DNA of 11,221 nucleotides, taken from NCBI GenBank assembly GCA_021129695.1, contig JAJOKU010000119.1, forward strand, positions 1 through 11,221. The letters are read 5' to 3'. How positions within the stretch are numbered: the stretch's first letter is position 1; each line of letters starts with the position of its first letter. Under the pieces are notes generated by a model. The model saw only the letters and a list, made by a program, of their open reading frames with translations, was not told where the DNA came from and made no database searches. The DNA is from a candidate division NPL-UPA2 bacterium. GTDB taxonomy: Bacteria; NPL-UPA2; JAGMAN01. The position numbers and the translations under genes were made by a program. Positions 1 to 6,584 of the stretch are shown here, piece by piece.

Positions 1-14
1 GGTAGGCTAAAGGG

Positions 15-42
15 TTGAAATAAATACAGAGGGAGTTATTAA
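15..42 (+). promoter_or_regulatory. Possible sigma70-like promoter upstream of the first gene
   Basis: TTGAAA at 15-20 and TATTAA at 37-42 are separated by 16 nt and lie about 40 nt before the first start codon. The -35 box is a good match and the -10 box a moderate one (4 of 6). The stretch is A/T-rich and shows no convincing coding content, but only 80 nt of upstream sequence is visible. The six-gene operon could equally start further upstream outside the window. Confidence 0.25.
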
Positions 43-80
43 ATCAGCTAAAAAGTATATGCTATATTAGAGAGAGCAAT

Positions 81-1043
81 ATGAATAGTCTTCCGCCAAA
101 AGGTTTAATTGCAGTTCTGGTAACGCCGTTAGATGGTGAGGGAAACATAGATAAAGAGAGCCTAAAAAGTCTCATCAATTATACTATAAACCATGTCCAT
201 GGCTTCCTCACCGGGGCCAGTTTTACCGGGGAGGGATTTCTCCTTGACAGTGAGCGGAAACTGAAGCTAATAAGGTCAGCCATGGAGATAGTGAGAGGTA
301 GAACTGTGCTCCTCTTGGGAATTACTGGAAATAGCTCTGAGGAGACAGCCGAGAACATTCTCCAGGTGGAGAGGATGAGAAAGGAGCTGAATTACCAGGG
401 GGCGCTCTTCCTCTTCGATTGTCCCCTCTGGTACCACAGCAATCGGGGATTGTGCGACCACTACCAGAAATTAGGAGAACTGACCGAACTTGGCTTCATC
501 TTATATAACAATCCATACTTAATCGCCATGCTTAAGAAGCATCTGAAGAGAAGGAATCTGAGGACAAATATAGTGAAACGCTTGTCCGGAAACACTCAAA
601 TAGTTGGCCTGAAGCACAGCGGTGAGGCCCACAGAAGCCTTAACTACCTGCGGGCGGTTCGAGAAAGAAGAGGCTTTGTGTTTTATGATGGACATGAACC
701 AAATTTCCTCAATAGCCCGGCGGCCGGGGGGGTGGTCGCGGCAGGGGCAAATATATTACCGAAGGATTGGAGAGAGGTGGTAAGCTCGTCCCTGAACCCT
801 CATGATCCTGAGAAGGAGGACCCGGACTACTGCAGGCATTTGTGGGAGATAGGGCAGAAATTGAAGGTTTTCTTTGGAGCCTACAGTTTCAACCCACCGG
901 CCATAATCAAGACGGCCTTAAGATATATGGGAATCATCCGCTCCAGTAGAGTAGTTGAGGGCACCGCCCCTGTTAAGGAAGTAGAAGAGAGGAGAATTCG
1001 CCATCTTATTACCGAATATGGTCTTATTAAGGAGGTTGCTTAA
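81..1043 (+). CDS. DapA-superfamily (class I, Schiff-base) aldolase/lyase, probably not a true dihydrodipicolinate synthase
   Basis: A 320-residue TIM-barrel protein of the DapA/NanA family, whose members condense or cleave 2-oxo acids through a lysine Schiff base in the cytoplasm. The sequence shows the early TPLDGEGNID segment, an SFTGEG loop at residues 47-52 where the family has GTTGE, ILYNNP with the expected catalytic Tyr142, and VGLKHSG with the expected Schiff-base Lys178. Two positions argue against genuine DapA. The first Thr of the GTTGE pair (E. coli Thr44) is Phe48, and the substrate-carboxylate Arg (E. coli Arg138 in YNVPSR) is replaced by Leu147. Length is slightly above the usual 290-300 because of extra sequence after Pro145 and near residue 235. 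The start has only a weak GAGAG ribosome site. The stop abuts the next gene, a KdsD-type isomerase, so a sugar-acid aldolase role is possible but is inference. The family call is firm; the substrate is unknown. Confidence 0.8.
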   Translation: MNSLPPKGLIAVLVTPLDGEGNIDKESLKSLINYTINHVHGFLTGASFTGEGFLLDSERKLKLIRSAMEIVRGRTVLLLGITGNSSEETAENILQVERMRKELNYQGALFLFDCPLWYHSNRGLCDHYQKLGELTELGFILYNNPYLIAMLKKHLKRRNLRTNIVKRLSGNTQIVGLKHSGEAHRSLNYLRAVRERRGFVFYDGHEPNFLNSPAAGGVVAAGANILPKDWREVVSSSLNPHDPEKEDPDYCRHLWEIGQKLKVFFGAYSFNPPAIIKTALRYMGIIRSSRVVEGTAPVKEVEERRIRHLITEYGLIKEVA

Positions 1044-1634
1044 GTGGTCATTGAGCGAGCCAAGGAGGTTATTCGAATAGAATCAGAAGCGGTTGCCGCC
1101 CTCCTTGACCGAATTGATGAGAGATTTTCTCAGGCAGTAGAGATGATCCTCAAGAGCAAGGGAAGGGTAGTGGTTACCGGGGTGGGGAAATCCGGTCACA
1201 TTGGGCGAAAGATTGCCGCTACCCTATCCAGCACTGGAACTCCCTCTCTGTTTCTGCACCCGGTAGAAGGAAGACACGGTGATTTGGGGATGGTGACCAA
1301 GGACGACACAGTCTTAGCCATTTCCAATAGCGGGGAGACGGCGGAAATAAGTGAACTTCTTCCCTTTATTGAGGAGATAGGAGCTAAACTAATTGCCCTT
1401 ACCGGGAAAGTGAATTCTACCATAGCTAAGGGTAGTGATGTCATTCTGGATGTTGGAGTAGAGAAAGAGGCTTGTCCTCTGGGACTGGCTCCCACGGCGA
1501 GCACTACCGCCGCTTTAGCTATGGGGGACGCCCTGGCTATGGCTATTCTTGACAAAAGGGGCTTTAAGAAAAAAGATTTTGCTCGCTTTCATCCAGGAGG
1601 GAGCCTGGGAAAGAAGGCTGGAAGAGAGAAATAA
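1044..1634 (+). CDS. kdsD: Short (SIS-domain only) D-arabinose 5-phosphate isomerase, KdsD type
   Basis: Predicted to interconvert ribulose 5-phosphate and arabinose 5-phosphate, the first step towards Kdo for LPS. The 196 residues form one SIS domain. VTGVGKSGHIGRK (44-56), HGDLGM (78-83), SNSGETAEI (94-102) and the terminal RFHPGGSLGK (181-190) are all hallmark segments. Lys49, Glu101, Glu142 and His183 fall exactly ten positions before the E. coli KdsD catalytic residues as I remember them (Lys59, Glu111, Glu152, His193). The two CBS domains of the usual ~325-residue enzyme are absent, and the stop is followed at once by the next gene, so this is either the natural short form or an old C-terminal loss. 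The start is GTG immediately after the upstream stop, with AAGGAGGT at 1029-1036 at ideal spacing. Other Kdo genes are not in view. A related sugar-phosphate isomerase specificity remains possible. Confidence 0.85.
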   Translation: MVIERAKEVIRIESEAVAALLDRIDERFSQAVEMILKSKGRVVVTGVGKSGHIGRKIAATLSSTGTPSLFLHPVEGRHGDLGMVTKDDTVLAISNSGETAEISELLPFIEEIGAKLIALTGKVNSTIAKGSDVILDVGVEKEACPLGLAPTASTTAALAMGDALAMAILDKRGFKKKDFARFHPGGSLGKKAGREK

Positions 1635-2197
1635 TGATTCTTGTCATTGACAACTACGATTCTTTTACTTACAATTTAGTCCAATATTTAGGAGAACTGG
1701 GGGCAGAGCTCCGTGTCCATCGTAACGATAAGATTGGCATTGAGAAGATTAAGAGGATGAAGTTAGAAAGAATAGTTATCTCACCCGGACCAGGTGGGCC
1801 TCCTCAAGCAGGTATCTCCAATGAGCTGATAAAGACATTTGTGGGTAAGGTGCCTATACTGGGAGTCTGCCTCGGTCATCAGTGTATTGCGAACAGCTTT
1901 GGCGGAGAGATCGTCAGAGCCGATCGACTTATGCACGGAAAGACCTCGCTTATCCATCATAACGGGAAGACCATTTATCAAAGTTTAGAGAATCCATTCG
2001 TAGCTACCCGTTACCATTCCTTAATTGTGAAGAGGGAGAGCCTGCCCGGCTGCTTCCAGATCGTGGCCGAGACGAAAGAGAAGGAGATAATGGGGATAAA
2101 GCATGGCCGTTTTCCCCTCTGGGGTGTGCAGTTCCATCCAGAATCTATTCTGACCAAGGCGGGGAAACAACTGTTGGCTAATTTTCTGAAAATGTAG
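1634..2197 (+). CDS. pabA: Glutamine amidotransferase subunit of anthranilate / aminodeoxychorismate synthase (TrpG/PabA)
   Basis: A class I (triad) glutaminase of 187 residues that hydrolyses glutamine and channels ammonia to a chorismate-using partner (TrpE or PabB), for tryptophan or folate synthesis. Visible motifs are the N-terminal VIDNYDSFTYNLVQYL, the oxyanion segment SPGPGGP (50-56), the nucleophile elbow GVCLGHQ with Cys79, RYHSL (126-130), and FHPES with His168 and Glu170. The triad is intact and the length is normal for a free-standing subunit. The ATG overlaps the preceding stop by one base (TAATG), indicating translational coupling. No trpE or pabB lies in the window, so whether it serves folate, tryptophan or both cannot be decided; the symbol is a best guess (trpG is equally valid). 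Its glutamine substrate is the product of the next gene, 15 nt downstream. Confidence 0.88.
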   Translation: MILVIDNYDSFTYNLVQYLGELGAELRVHRNDKIGIEKIKRMKLERIVISPGPGGPPQAGISNELIKTFVGKVPILGVCLGHQCIANSFGGEIVRADRLMHGKTSLIHHNGKTIYQSLENPFVATRYHSLIVKRESLPGCFQIVAETKEKEIMGIKHGRFPLWGVQFHPESILTKAGKQLLANFLKM

Positions 2198-2212
2198 ATA
2201 AGGAGGAGACAG

Positions 2213-3523
2213 ATGGAGAAAAAAGACGTTATTAAGCTGGTGAAGGAGAAGGGAGTAAAGTTCATCCAGTTATGGTTTGCTGACATCCTGGGAAGTCTGA
2301 AGAGCTTTACCATAACGGAGAGAGAATTGGAAGGAGCTTTGGAATCGGGGAAGGGCTTTGATGGCTCAAGCATAACTGGATATGCTGAGGCGGAGGAAAG
2401 CGACATCATCGCTATGCCCGACCCCTCCACCTTTCGGATTCTTCCCTGGGAAGGCTCCACCGGAAGGATGTTCTGCGATATCTTGAACCCTGATAGAAGT
2501 CCCTATCCGGGAGATCCCAGATATGTGTTGAAGAGGACTCTTAAGCGCGCCTCCGAGCTCGGTTTCACTTTTTATTTAGGTCCGGAGCTTGAATACTTCT
2601 ACTTTAAGAACTCTAATAGTCCAGAGGTTCTGGATGAGGGAGGATATTTTGACTTAACAGCTGTCGATTTAGCCAATAATGTGAGAAAACAGACGGTGGA
2701 GACACTGGAAGCAATGGGCATCCCGGTGGAATGCGACCATCACGAGGTAGCCCCCAGTCAACATGAGATTGATCTACAATTCGCTGAGGCTCTAACCATG
2801 GCCGATAGGGCCATGACTTATCGGATGGTGGTCAAGGAGATTGCCCAACGCAGTGGCATCTATGCCACCTTCATGCCCAAACCCCTCTTTGGTCTCTGCG
2901 GAAGCGGCATGCATACTCACCAGTCACTCTTTAAGGATGGTAAAAATGCCTTCTTCGACCCCAAGGACAAGTACCATCTATCGAAAATAGCCAAGGGCTT
3001 TATTGCCGGGCAGTTGAAACATGCCCGGGAAATATGCTCTATTTTAGCCCAATGGGTCAATTCCTACAAGAGATTAGTCCCTGGATTTGAAGCTCCCGTT
3101 TATATCTCCTGGGACCAGAGGAATAGGACTGCTCTTATTCGGGTTCCCCTGGATAAGCCAGGTAAGGAAGAGGCAATGCGAGCTGAGCTTCGCTGTCCCG
3201 ATCCTGCCTGCAATCCATATTTAGCCTTTGCGGTCATGCTGGCGGCTGGACTGGAGGGAATTGAGAAGGGTTATAAGTGTCCGGACCCAGTGGAGCCAAA
3301 CATCTATAAGATGGAAGCATCAGAGAAAAAAGATATAGGCTTGGAGGCTCTACCAGTAAACCTCTTTGAGGCCATCTCCGAGGCGGAGCGAAGCGAGCTG
3401 GTCAGACGCACTCTGGGAGACCATGTCTTCACTCGCTTCATCTATAATAAGAAGAACGAGTGGAACGAAGACCGGGTCCAGGTAACCTCCCACGAAATAA
3501 AAAGATATTTCTCCATCCTGTAA
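2213..3523 (+). CDS. glnA: Type I glutamine synthetase (GSI-alpha-like, no adenylylation site)
   Basis: ATP-dependent ligation of ammonia to glutamate; GSI enzymes are dodecamers in the cytoplasm. The 436-residue chain shows the beta-grasp N-domain with DGSSITGY (50-57), the metal-site segments GPELEYFYF, DHHEVAPSQHEIDLQF and GSGMHTHQSL, the Glu flap NSYKRLVPGFEAPVY, RNRTALIRVP, and the CPDPACNPYLAFA segment. Where adenylylated GSI-beta enzymes carry the modified Tyr in NLYDLP, this protein has NIYKMEASEKK. With its length below 440, that points to the alpha type regulated by feedback and transcription. The Arg that relays glutamine feedback in Bacillus GSI-alpha (Arg62, FVRIEESD) aligns with Glu59 here (YAEAEESD). 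A strong AAGGAGG site at 2200-2206 sits six bases before the ATG. Position after a glutaminase gene fits a glutamine-supply theme. Confidence 0.95.
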   Translation: MEKKDVIKLVKEKGVKFIQLWFADILGSLKSFTITERELEGALESGKGFDGSSITGYAEAEESDIIAMPDPSTFRILPWEGSTGRMFCDILNPDRSPYPGDPRYVLKRTLKRASELGFTFYLGPELEYFYFKNSNSPEVLDEGGYFDLTAVDLANNVRKQTVETLEAMGIPVECDHHEVAPSQHEIDLQFAEALTMADRAMTYRMVVKEIAQRSGIYATFMPKPLFGLCGSGMHTHQSLFKDGKNAFFDPKDKYHLSKIAKGFIAGQLKHAREICSILAQWVNSYKRLVPGFEAPVYISWDQRNRTALIRVPLDKPGKEEAMRAELRCPDPACNPYLAFAVMLAAGLEGIEKGYKCPDPVEPNIYKMEASEKKDIGLEALPVNLFEAISEAERSELVRRTLGDHVFTRFIYNKKNEWNEDRVQVTSHEIKRYFSIL

Positions 3524-3539
3524 CCATTTGAGAATAATT

Positions 3540-4877
3540 ATGGCAGAAATCCTGCCTTTCAGAGGGATAAGATATAATAAGGATAAAGTTGGTAGTCTTG
3601 AAGTAGTTACCGCTCCTCCTTATGATGTTATATCTTCTCAGGATAGGGATAGATTATATGAGAAGAATGGCTATAATGTCATTCGCCTCATCCTGGGAAA
3701 GGAGTTCCCGGGTGATGATGAAAGGAATAATAGATATAGTCGAGCCGCCAATTTCCTCCAGGATTGGTTGAAGCAGGAGATATTAAAGGAAGATGAAGAA
3801 GAGTCTATTTATGTCTATGTGCAGGCGTATTCTTATCGAGGAAAGAGGAAAGTTCGCCGGGGCTTTATCTCGCTTTTAAGGCTCAAGGATTTCGGCCATG
3901 GAGTCCTTCCTCACGAGGAGACGCTGGCCAAGCCAAAGGAAGACCGTCTGCGTCTTTTAAGAGCTTGCCTGGCAAACTTAAGTCCCATATTTACTATTTA
4001 CTCTGATCCTGATGGAGCCGTAGATGCTCTTCTTGGCCCGTTTGCCCCGTTTAGAGATGCACCTCTAACGGGTCTTGAAGAGAAAGCATCGCCCCTTATT
4101 GATATGGAAGATGAGAAGGGGGAAAGACATAGGCTTTGGCCAGTATCTTCTCCCGAGAAACTAAAAAGATTGAGGGAGATTATGAGCGATAAAGAAATCT
4201 ACTTAGCTGATGGGCATCATCGCTATGAGACAGCCCTTGCTTTCCGCAACGAGATGCGCCAGCGCTCTCCCCACTCGACTGGCAGCGAACCTTACAACTA
4301 TCTGATGGCCTACTTAACCAATATGGAAGATGAGGGATTAACCATTCTGCCCACCCATCGGTTGATTCGGGACCTGCCCGATTTAGATATACCTGCGCTG
4401 AAGGCGCAGATAAATAAGTTCTTTAAAATAACTGAGCTTGACAAAGGAGAGGACCAGATAGGGAAAATGCTTTCTTCCTTAGAGAAAATGGCTGAAAGCA
4501 ATTGTGCCTTTGGAATGTCCGAGGGAGCCAAGCTGCATCTTTTAACTTTAAGAGATGAAACTATTGTTGATCAACTGGTGAAAGAAGAGCGGTCCCGGGA
4601 ATGGAAGAGATTAGATGTGACCATTCTCCACCGAATCATCTTAGACCATATTTTAGCTGAGGGAGAGAGGATGGAAGAGGAGAGAATAACTTACCTCATT
4701 GATGCTGAGGAAGCTTTCCAGTTAGTCAAAGAGGGAAAATACCAGTTAGCTTTCTTCCTTAACCCAACCAAAGTAAACCAGGTAAAAGCAATTGCCCGGG
4801 CGGGAGAGAGAATGCCGGGAAAGGCTACCTACTTTTACCCTAAGCTCCTCACTGGATTGGTTATGCGCAAGATATGA
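3540..4877 (+). CDS. DUF1015 family protein with DGHHR motif (function unknown)
   Basis: A 445-residue cytoplasmic protein of the DUF1015 (PF06245) family, once labelled 'SpoOJ/ParA/ParB/repB family'. I choose ATG 3540 because MAEILPFRGIRYN is the typical family N-terminus; an in-frame TTG at 3528 would add four residues. Conserved blocks are PPYDVIS (about residues 27-33), LPHEETLAKPKEDRLRLLRA (about 123-142) followed by LSPIFTIYSD, then YLADGHHRYETA with Asp224-Arg228. DGHHR recalls the active-site segment of ParB/sulfiredoxin-fold proteins, including the SerK-type free serine kinases. In clostridia the family often sits beside serA/serC, so a phosphotransfer or serine-related role is possible but unproven. 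No membrane segment or signal peptide is visible. It follows glnA by 16 nt with a poor Shine-Dalgarno and overlaps the next gene by 4 nt, so coupling is likely. Confidence 0.85.
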   Translation: MAEILPFRGIRYNKDKVGSLEVVTAPPYDVISSQDRDRLYEKNGYNVIRLILGKEFPGDDERNNRYSRAANFLQDWLKQEILKEDEEESIYVYVQAYSYRGKRKVRRGFISLLRLKDFGHGVLPHEETLAKPKEDRLRLLRACLANLSPIFTIYSDPDGAVDALLGPFAPFRDAPLTGLEEKASPLIDMEDEKGERHRLWPVSSPEKLKRLREIMSDKEIYLADGHHRYETALAFRNEMRQRSPHSTGSEPYNYLMAYLTNMEDEGLTILPTHRLIRDLPDLDIPALKAQINKFFKITELDKGEDQIGKMLSSLEKMAESNCAFGMSEGAKLHLLTLRDETIVDQLVKEERSREWKRLDVTILHRIILDHILAEGERMEEERITYLIDAEEAFQLVKEGKYQLAFFLNPTKVNQVKAIARAGERMPGKATYFYPKLLTGLVMRKI

Positions 4878-6034
4878 CAGAATCGAAAAAGCTCCTACTT
4901 AGCTTTTCCTCCTGCAACTTTATCTTCTACTTTACTTCCTGGATGGTCTTCTTTTATCTCCCCCCCTATCTTAAGGACCTTGGCATTTCCGATACTCGCA
5001 TTGGCATCTTAATCTCCATCTTCTCTTTAGCTACACTGCTGTTGGTAGCTTTCTTTGGGCTCCTCTCCGACAGATTTTCTCCCAAGAGGTTAATGCAGTT
5101 AGGTATCTTTCTGCTTCTCGGTTCATTAGCCGGGCTCTACTCTGTTCAGGAGTTTGCTGGAGTATTTTTCTTTCTCCTAACGGCTGGATTTGGCTCAACG
5201 CTCTTCATGGTATCCATCTTTTCACTCTACTATAAGCATCTTGGCCGGGAAGGGAAAGGAAAGAGGATTGGAGCTTTTCTTCTCTCCGCCCACTTTGGAT
5301 TTAGCTTGGGACCTCTAAGCGGTGGATTCATTGTGGAGCAGTTTGGCGGGCGAGGTATCTTTATCTTCGGGTCGGGATTAATGTTCTTACTTCTCATCCT
5401 GAGCACTATTCTCAAGGACAGCCCTCCACTCAGATTTTCCATCAGGCATTATAGAGGAGATTTGAGGCGTCAGGAAGTCTTTCTCCTAATTTTCATCGTC
5501 CTCATCATGGGAATTCACTTCGGGGCGGAGAGAACTAGTCTTTACCTATTTCTGGACAACGATGTTGGCTTAACGGTAAAGGAGATTAGCCAGATCTTCT
5601 GCTTCGTTGGTCTCTGGCTGGGAATATTTAGCCTTATTTGCGGCTACCTCTTTGACCGAAACAGGAGGGTTATCATCCTGATATCATTAGGGCTATTTCT
5701 TTCTGGAGCTGGCCAGGGGCTCCTGGTATTTGCTAACTCCTATCTTTCAGCTCTCATGCTGAGGCTTCTCCATACAACTGGTGATTCCTTTGTTATTCTC
5801 AGTCAGGCAGTGATGATCTCCACCATCTTCCCGAATAGGAGGATGGGAGGGAACTTTGGCTTCCTGGAGACGGTGGGAATGGGAGGGACATTCTTAGGAG
5901 CAATAGTCAGTGGGGTTCTCAACGAATATATCCCCGGCTATGCTTCTCCCTTCATCTTGACCGGTCTTCTCACGGTCATCTTCTCGCTCTACTTATTTCC
6001 CCAGAGAAGGTTGTTCAGTCGGATGTTAAAATAA
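4874..6034 (+). CDS. Major facilitator superfamily transporter, 12 TM
   Basis: A 386-residue inner-membrane carrier with about twelve hydrophobic helices in two six-helix halves. The MFS loop-2/3 motif appears as GLLSDRFSPKR at residues 62-72, and its degenerate second-half counterpart as GYLFDRNRR near residue 255. The central loop (about 180-200) is basic and short (RHYRGDLRRQ). Substrate cannot be read from the sequence; length and loops fit a sugar-, drug- or metabolite-exporter-type MFS_1 protein. The ATG overlaps the DUF1015 stop as ATGA, so it is translationally coupled and closes the six-gene unit. No clear rho-independent terminator follows; a new promoter begins 24 nt after its stop. 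Confidence 0.88.
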   Translation: MTESKKLLLSFSSCNFIFYFTSWMVFFYLPPYLKDLGISDTRIGILISIFSLATLLLVAFFGLLSDRFSPKRLMQLGIFLLLGSLAGLYSVQEFAGVFFFLLTAGFGSTLFMVSIFSLYYKHLGREGKGKRIGAFLLSAHFGFSLGPLSGGFIVEQFGGRGIFIFGSGLMFLLLILSTILKDSPPLRFSIRHYRGDLRRQEVFLLIFIVLIMGIHFGAERTSLYLFLDNDVGLTVKEISQIFCFVGLWLGIFSLICGYLFDRNRRVIILISLGLFLSGAGQGLLVFANSYLSALMLRLLHTTGDSFVILSQAVMISTIFPNRRMGGNFGFLETVGMGGTFLGAIVSGVLNEYIPGYASPFILTGLLTVIFSLYLFPQRRLFSRMLK

Positions 6035-6052
6035 TTTTGACATGAGGCGAAA

Positions 6053-6086
6053 AACAGTTGACTTGCGGGAAAGAGACTGTTAAAAT
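6053..6086 (+). promoter_or_regulatory. Sigma70-like promoter embedded in a spaced inverted repeat
   Basis: TTGACT (6058-6063) and TAAAAT (6081-6086) are 17 nt apart, near consensus in sequence and spacing, giving an expected transcript start near 6093. The arms AACAGT (6053-6058) and ACTGTT (6076-6081) form an inverted repeat whose half-sites touch the -35 box and the -10 box. A repressor bound there would block polymerase, so an operator is possible, but a 6-bp arm can arise by chance. The promoter probably serves the retropepsin-like gene and the giant activase gene. Confidence 0.55.
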
Positions 6087-6096
6087 AGCAGGACAG

Positions 6097-6119
6097 AGGA
6101 GGAGATAATGGATGATTAG
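6097..6119 (+). other. Leader micro-ORF (three codons) with strong ribosome site
   Basis: AGGAGGAG at 6097-6104 lies close before ATG 6108, which opens ATG-GAT-GAT-TAG and stops at 6119. The site is as strong as the true one for the next gene (AGGAGG at 6157-6162, ATG 6172). It sits just downstream of the predicted transcript start. It may be a translated leader, a remnant of a lost start region, or chance in a purine-rich sequence. Confidence 0.3.
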
Positions 6120-6171
6120 AGGTTAAAATTGCATTGCCAAATTAGGCAGGGCAGAAAGGAGGATTATCTTT

Positions 6172-6540
6172 ATGGGCATATTTTATGTTGACTGCACTGT
6201 TGAAAACCCTCGTTTATCAGGAAAGTCCGCGGCTATAAAGAAAATGATGGTCAACTCTGGTTCCGAATATACATGGATTTCTGAAGAAGAACTGAGGAAA
6301 ACTTCCATTGCGGTGAAAAAGAAGGATGTCCCATTCATAATGGCCAATGGTGAAAGAATTACCAGAGATGTCGGATATGCTATTCTTCGATGCGGAGAAT
6401 TTGAAACCATTGATGAAGTCTTGTTTGGACGAAAGGGTGATCTGAAACTTCTCGGTTCAAGAACACTAGAAGGCTTTGCTGCTGTTGTTGATGCCCGTCG
6501 TAAAAAGCTTGTTGCTGCTGGACCCCTTCCGGCAGCCTAA
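6172..6540 (+). CDS. Retropepsin-like (clan AA) aspartic protease family protein with catalytic Asp replaced by Asn
   Basis: A 122-residue single-domain protein matching the bacterial retropepsin-like family, whose active members are homodimers with one D-[ST]-G triplet per chain. The fold features are in order: N-terminal strand MGIFYVDCTV, the active-site position MMVNSGSEYTW (26-35) where relatives have VDTG(S/A)xYTW, the substrate-flap region FIMANGERITRDVGYA (55-70), the hydrophobic-Gly element LLGSRTLEGF (93-102), and VVDARRKKLV (105-114). The normal Asp is Asn28 (codon AAC at 6253-6255), which should abolish or greatly reduce proteolysis. The frame is otherwise intact, so it looks like a maintained pseudoenzyme rather than a decayed gene. 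No signal peptide is seen. A strong AGGAGG lies nine bases before the ATG. The giant activase gene follows after about 44 nt, suggesting co-transcription. The cellular role is unknown. Confidence 0.75.
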   Translation: MGIFYVDCTVENPRLSGKSAAIKKMMVNSGSEYTWISEEELRKTSIAVKKKDVPFIMANGERITRDVGYAILRCGEFETIDEVLFGRKGDLKLLGSRTLEGFAAVVDARRKKLVAAGPLPAA

Positions 6541-6569
6541 CGGCGAGCAATAAAAACCTTATAGAGTAT

Positions 6570-6576
6570 GAGGTGA
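6570..6576 (+). promoter_or_regulatory. Ribosome binding site that selects the activase start
   Basis: GAGGTGA is perfectly complementary to the usual UCACCUC end of 16S rRNA and is eight bases before ATG 6585. The in-frame GTG 6573 and ATG 6576 lie inside or right after it and are therefore unlikely starts. A further in-frame ATG at 6606 (MDIGLDVGS) has a weaker AGGAAG at 6592-6597 and is the main alternative. Confidence 0.55.
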
Positions 6577-6584
6577 TGAACAGA

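Noticed and set aside
1196..1555. 119-residue minus-strand open frame inside the isomerase gene
   Set aside because: Mirror of a conserved SIS domain coding frame; no ribosome site or family match.
2011..2460. 149-residue minus-strand open frame across the pabA-glnA junction
   Set aside because: Both + strand genes are clear from conserved motifs, and the antisense product is low-complexity without recognisable features.
3385..3400. GGAGCGAAGCGAG, similar to the dispersed motif at 11041
   Set aside because: It encodes AERSE in a plausible C-terminal helix of glutamine synthetase; best explained as coding sequence.
3528..3539. TTG start adding MRII to the DUF1015 protein
   Set aside because: The family N-terminus is at ATG 3540 and no Shine-Dalgarno supports the TTG.
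6037..6042. Perfect TTGACA as a -35 box just after the MFS gene
   Set aside because: No -10-like hexamer at 15-19 nt downstream; the TTGACT/TAAAAT pair slightly further on is much better.
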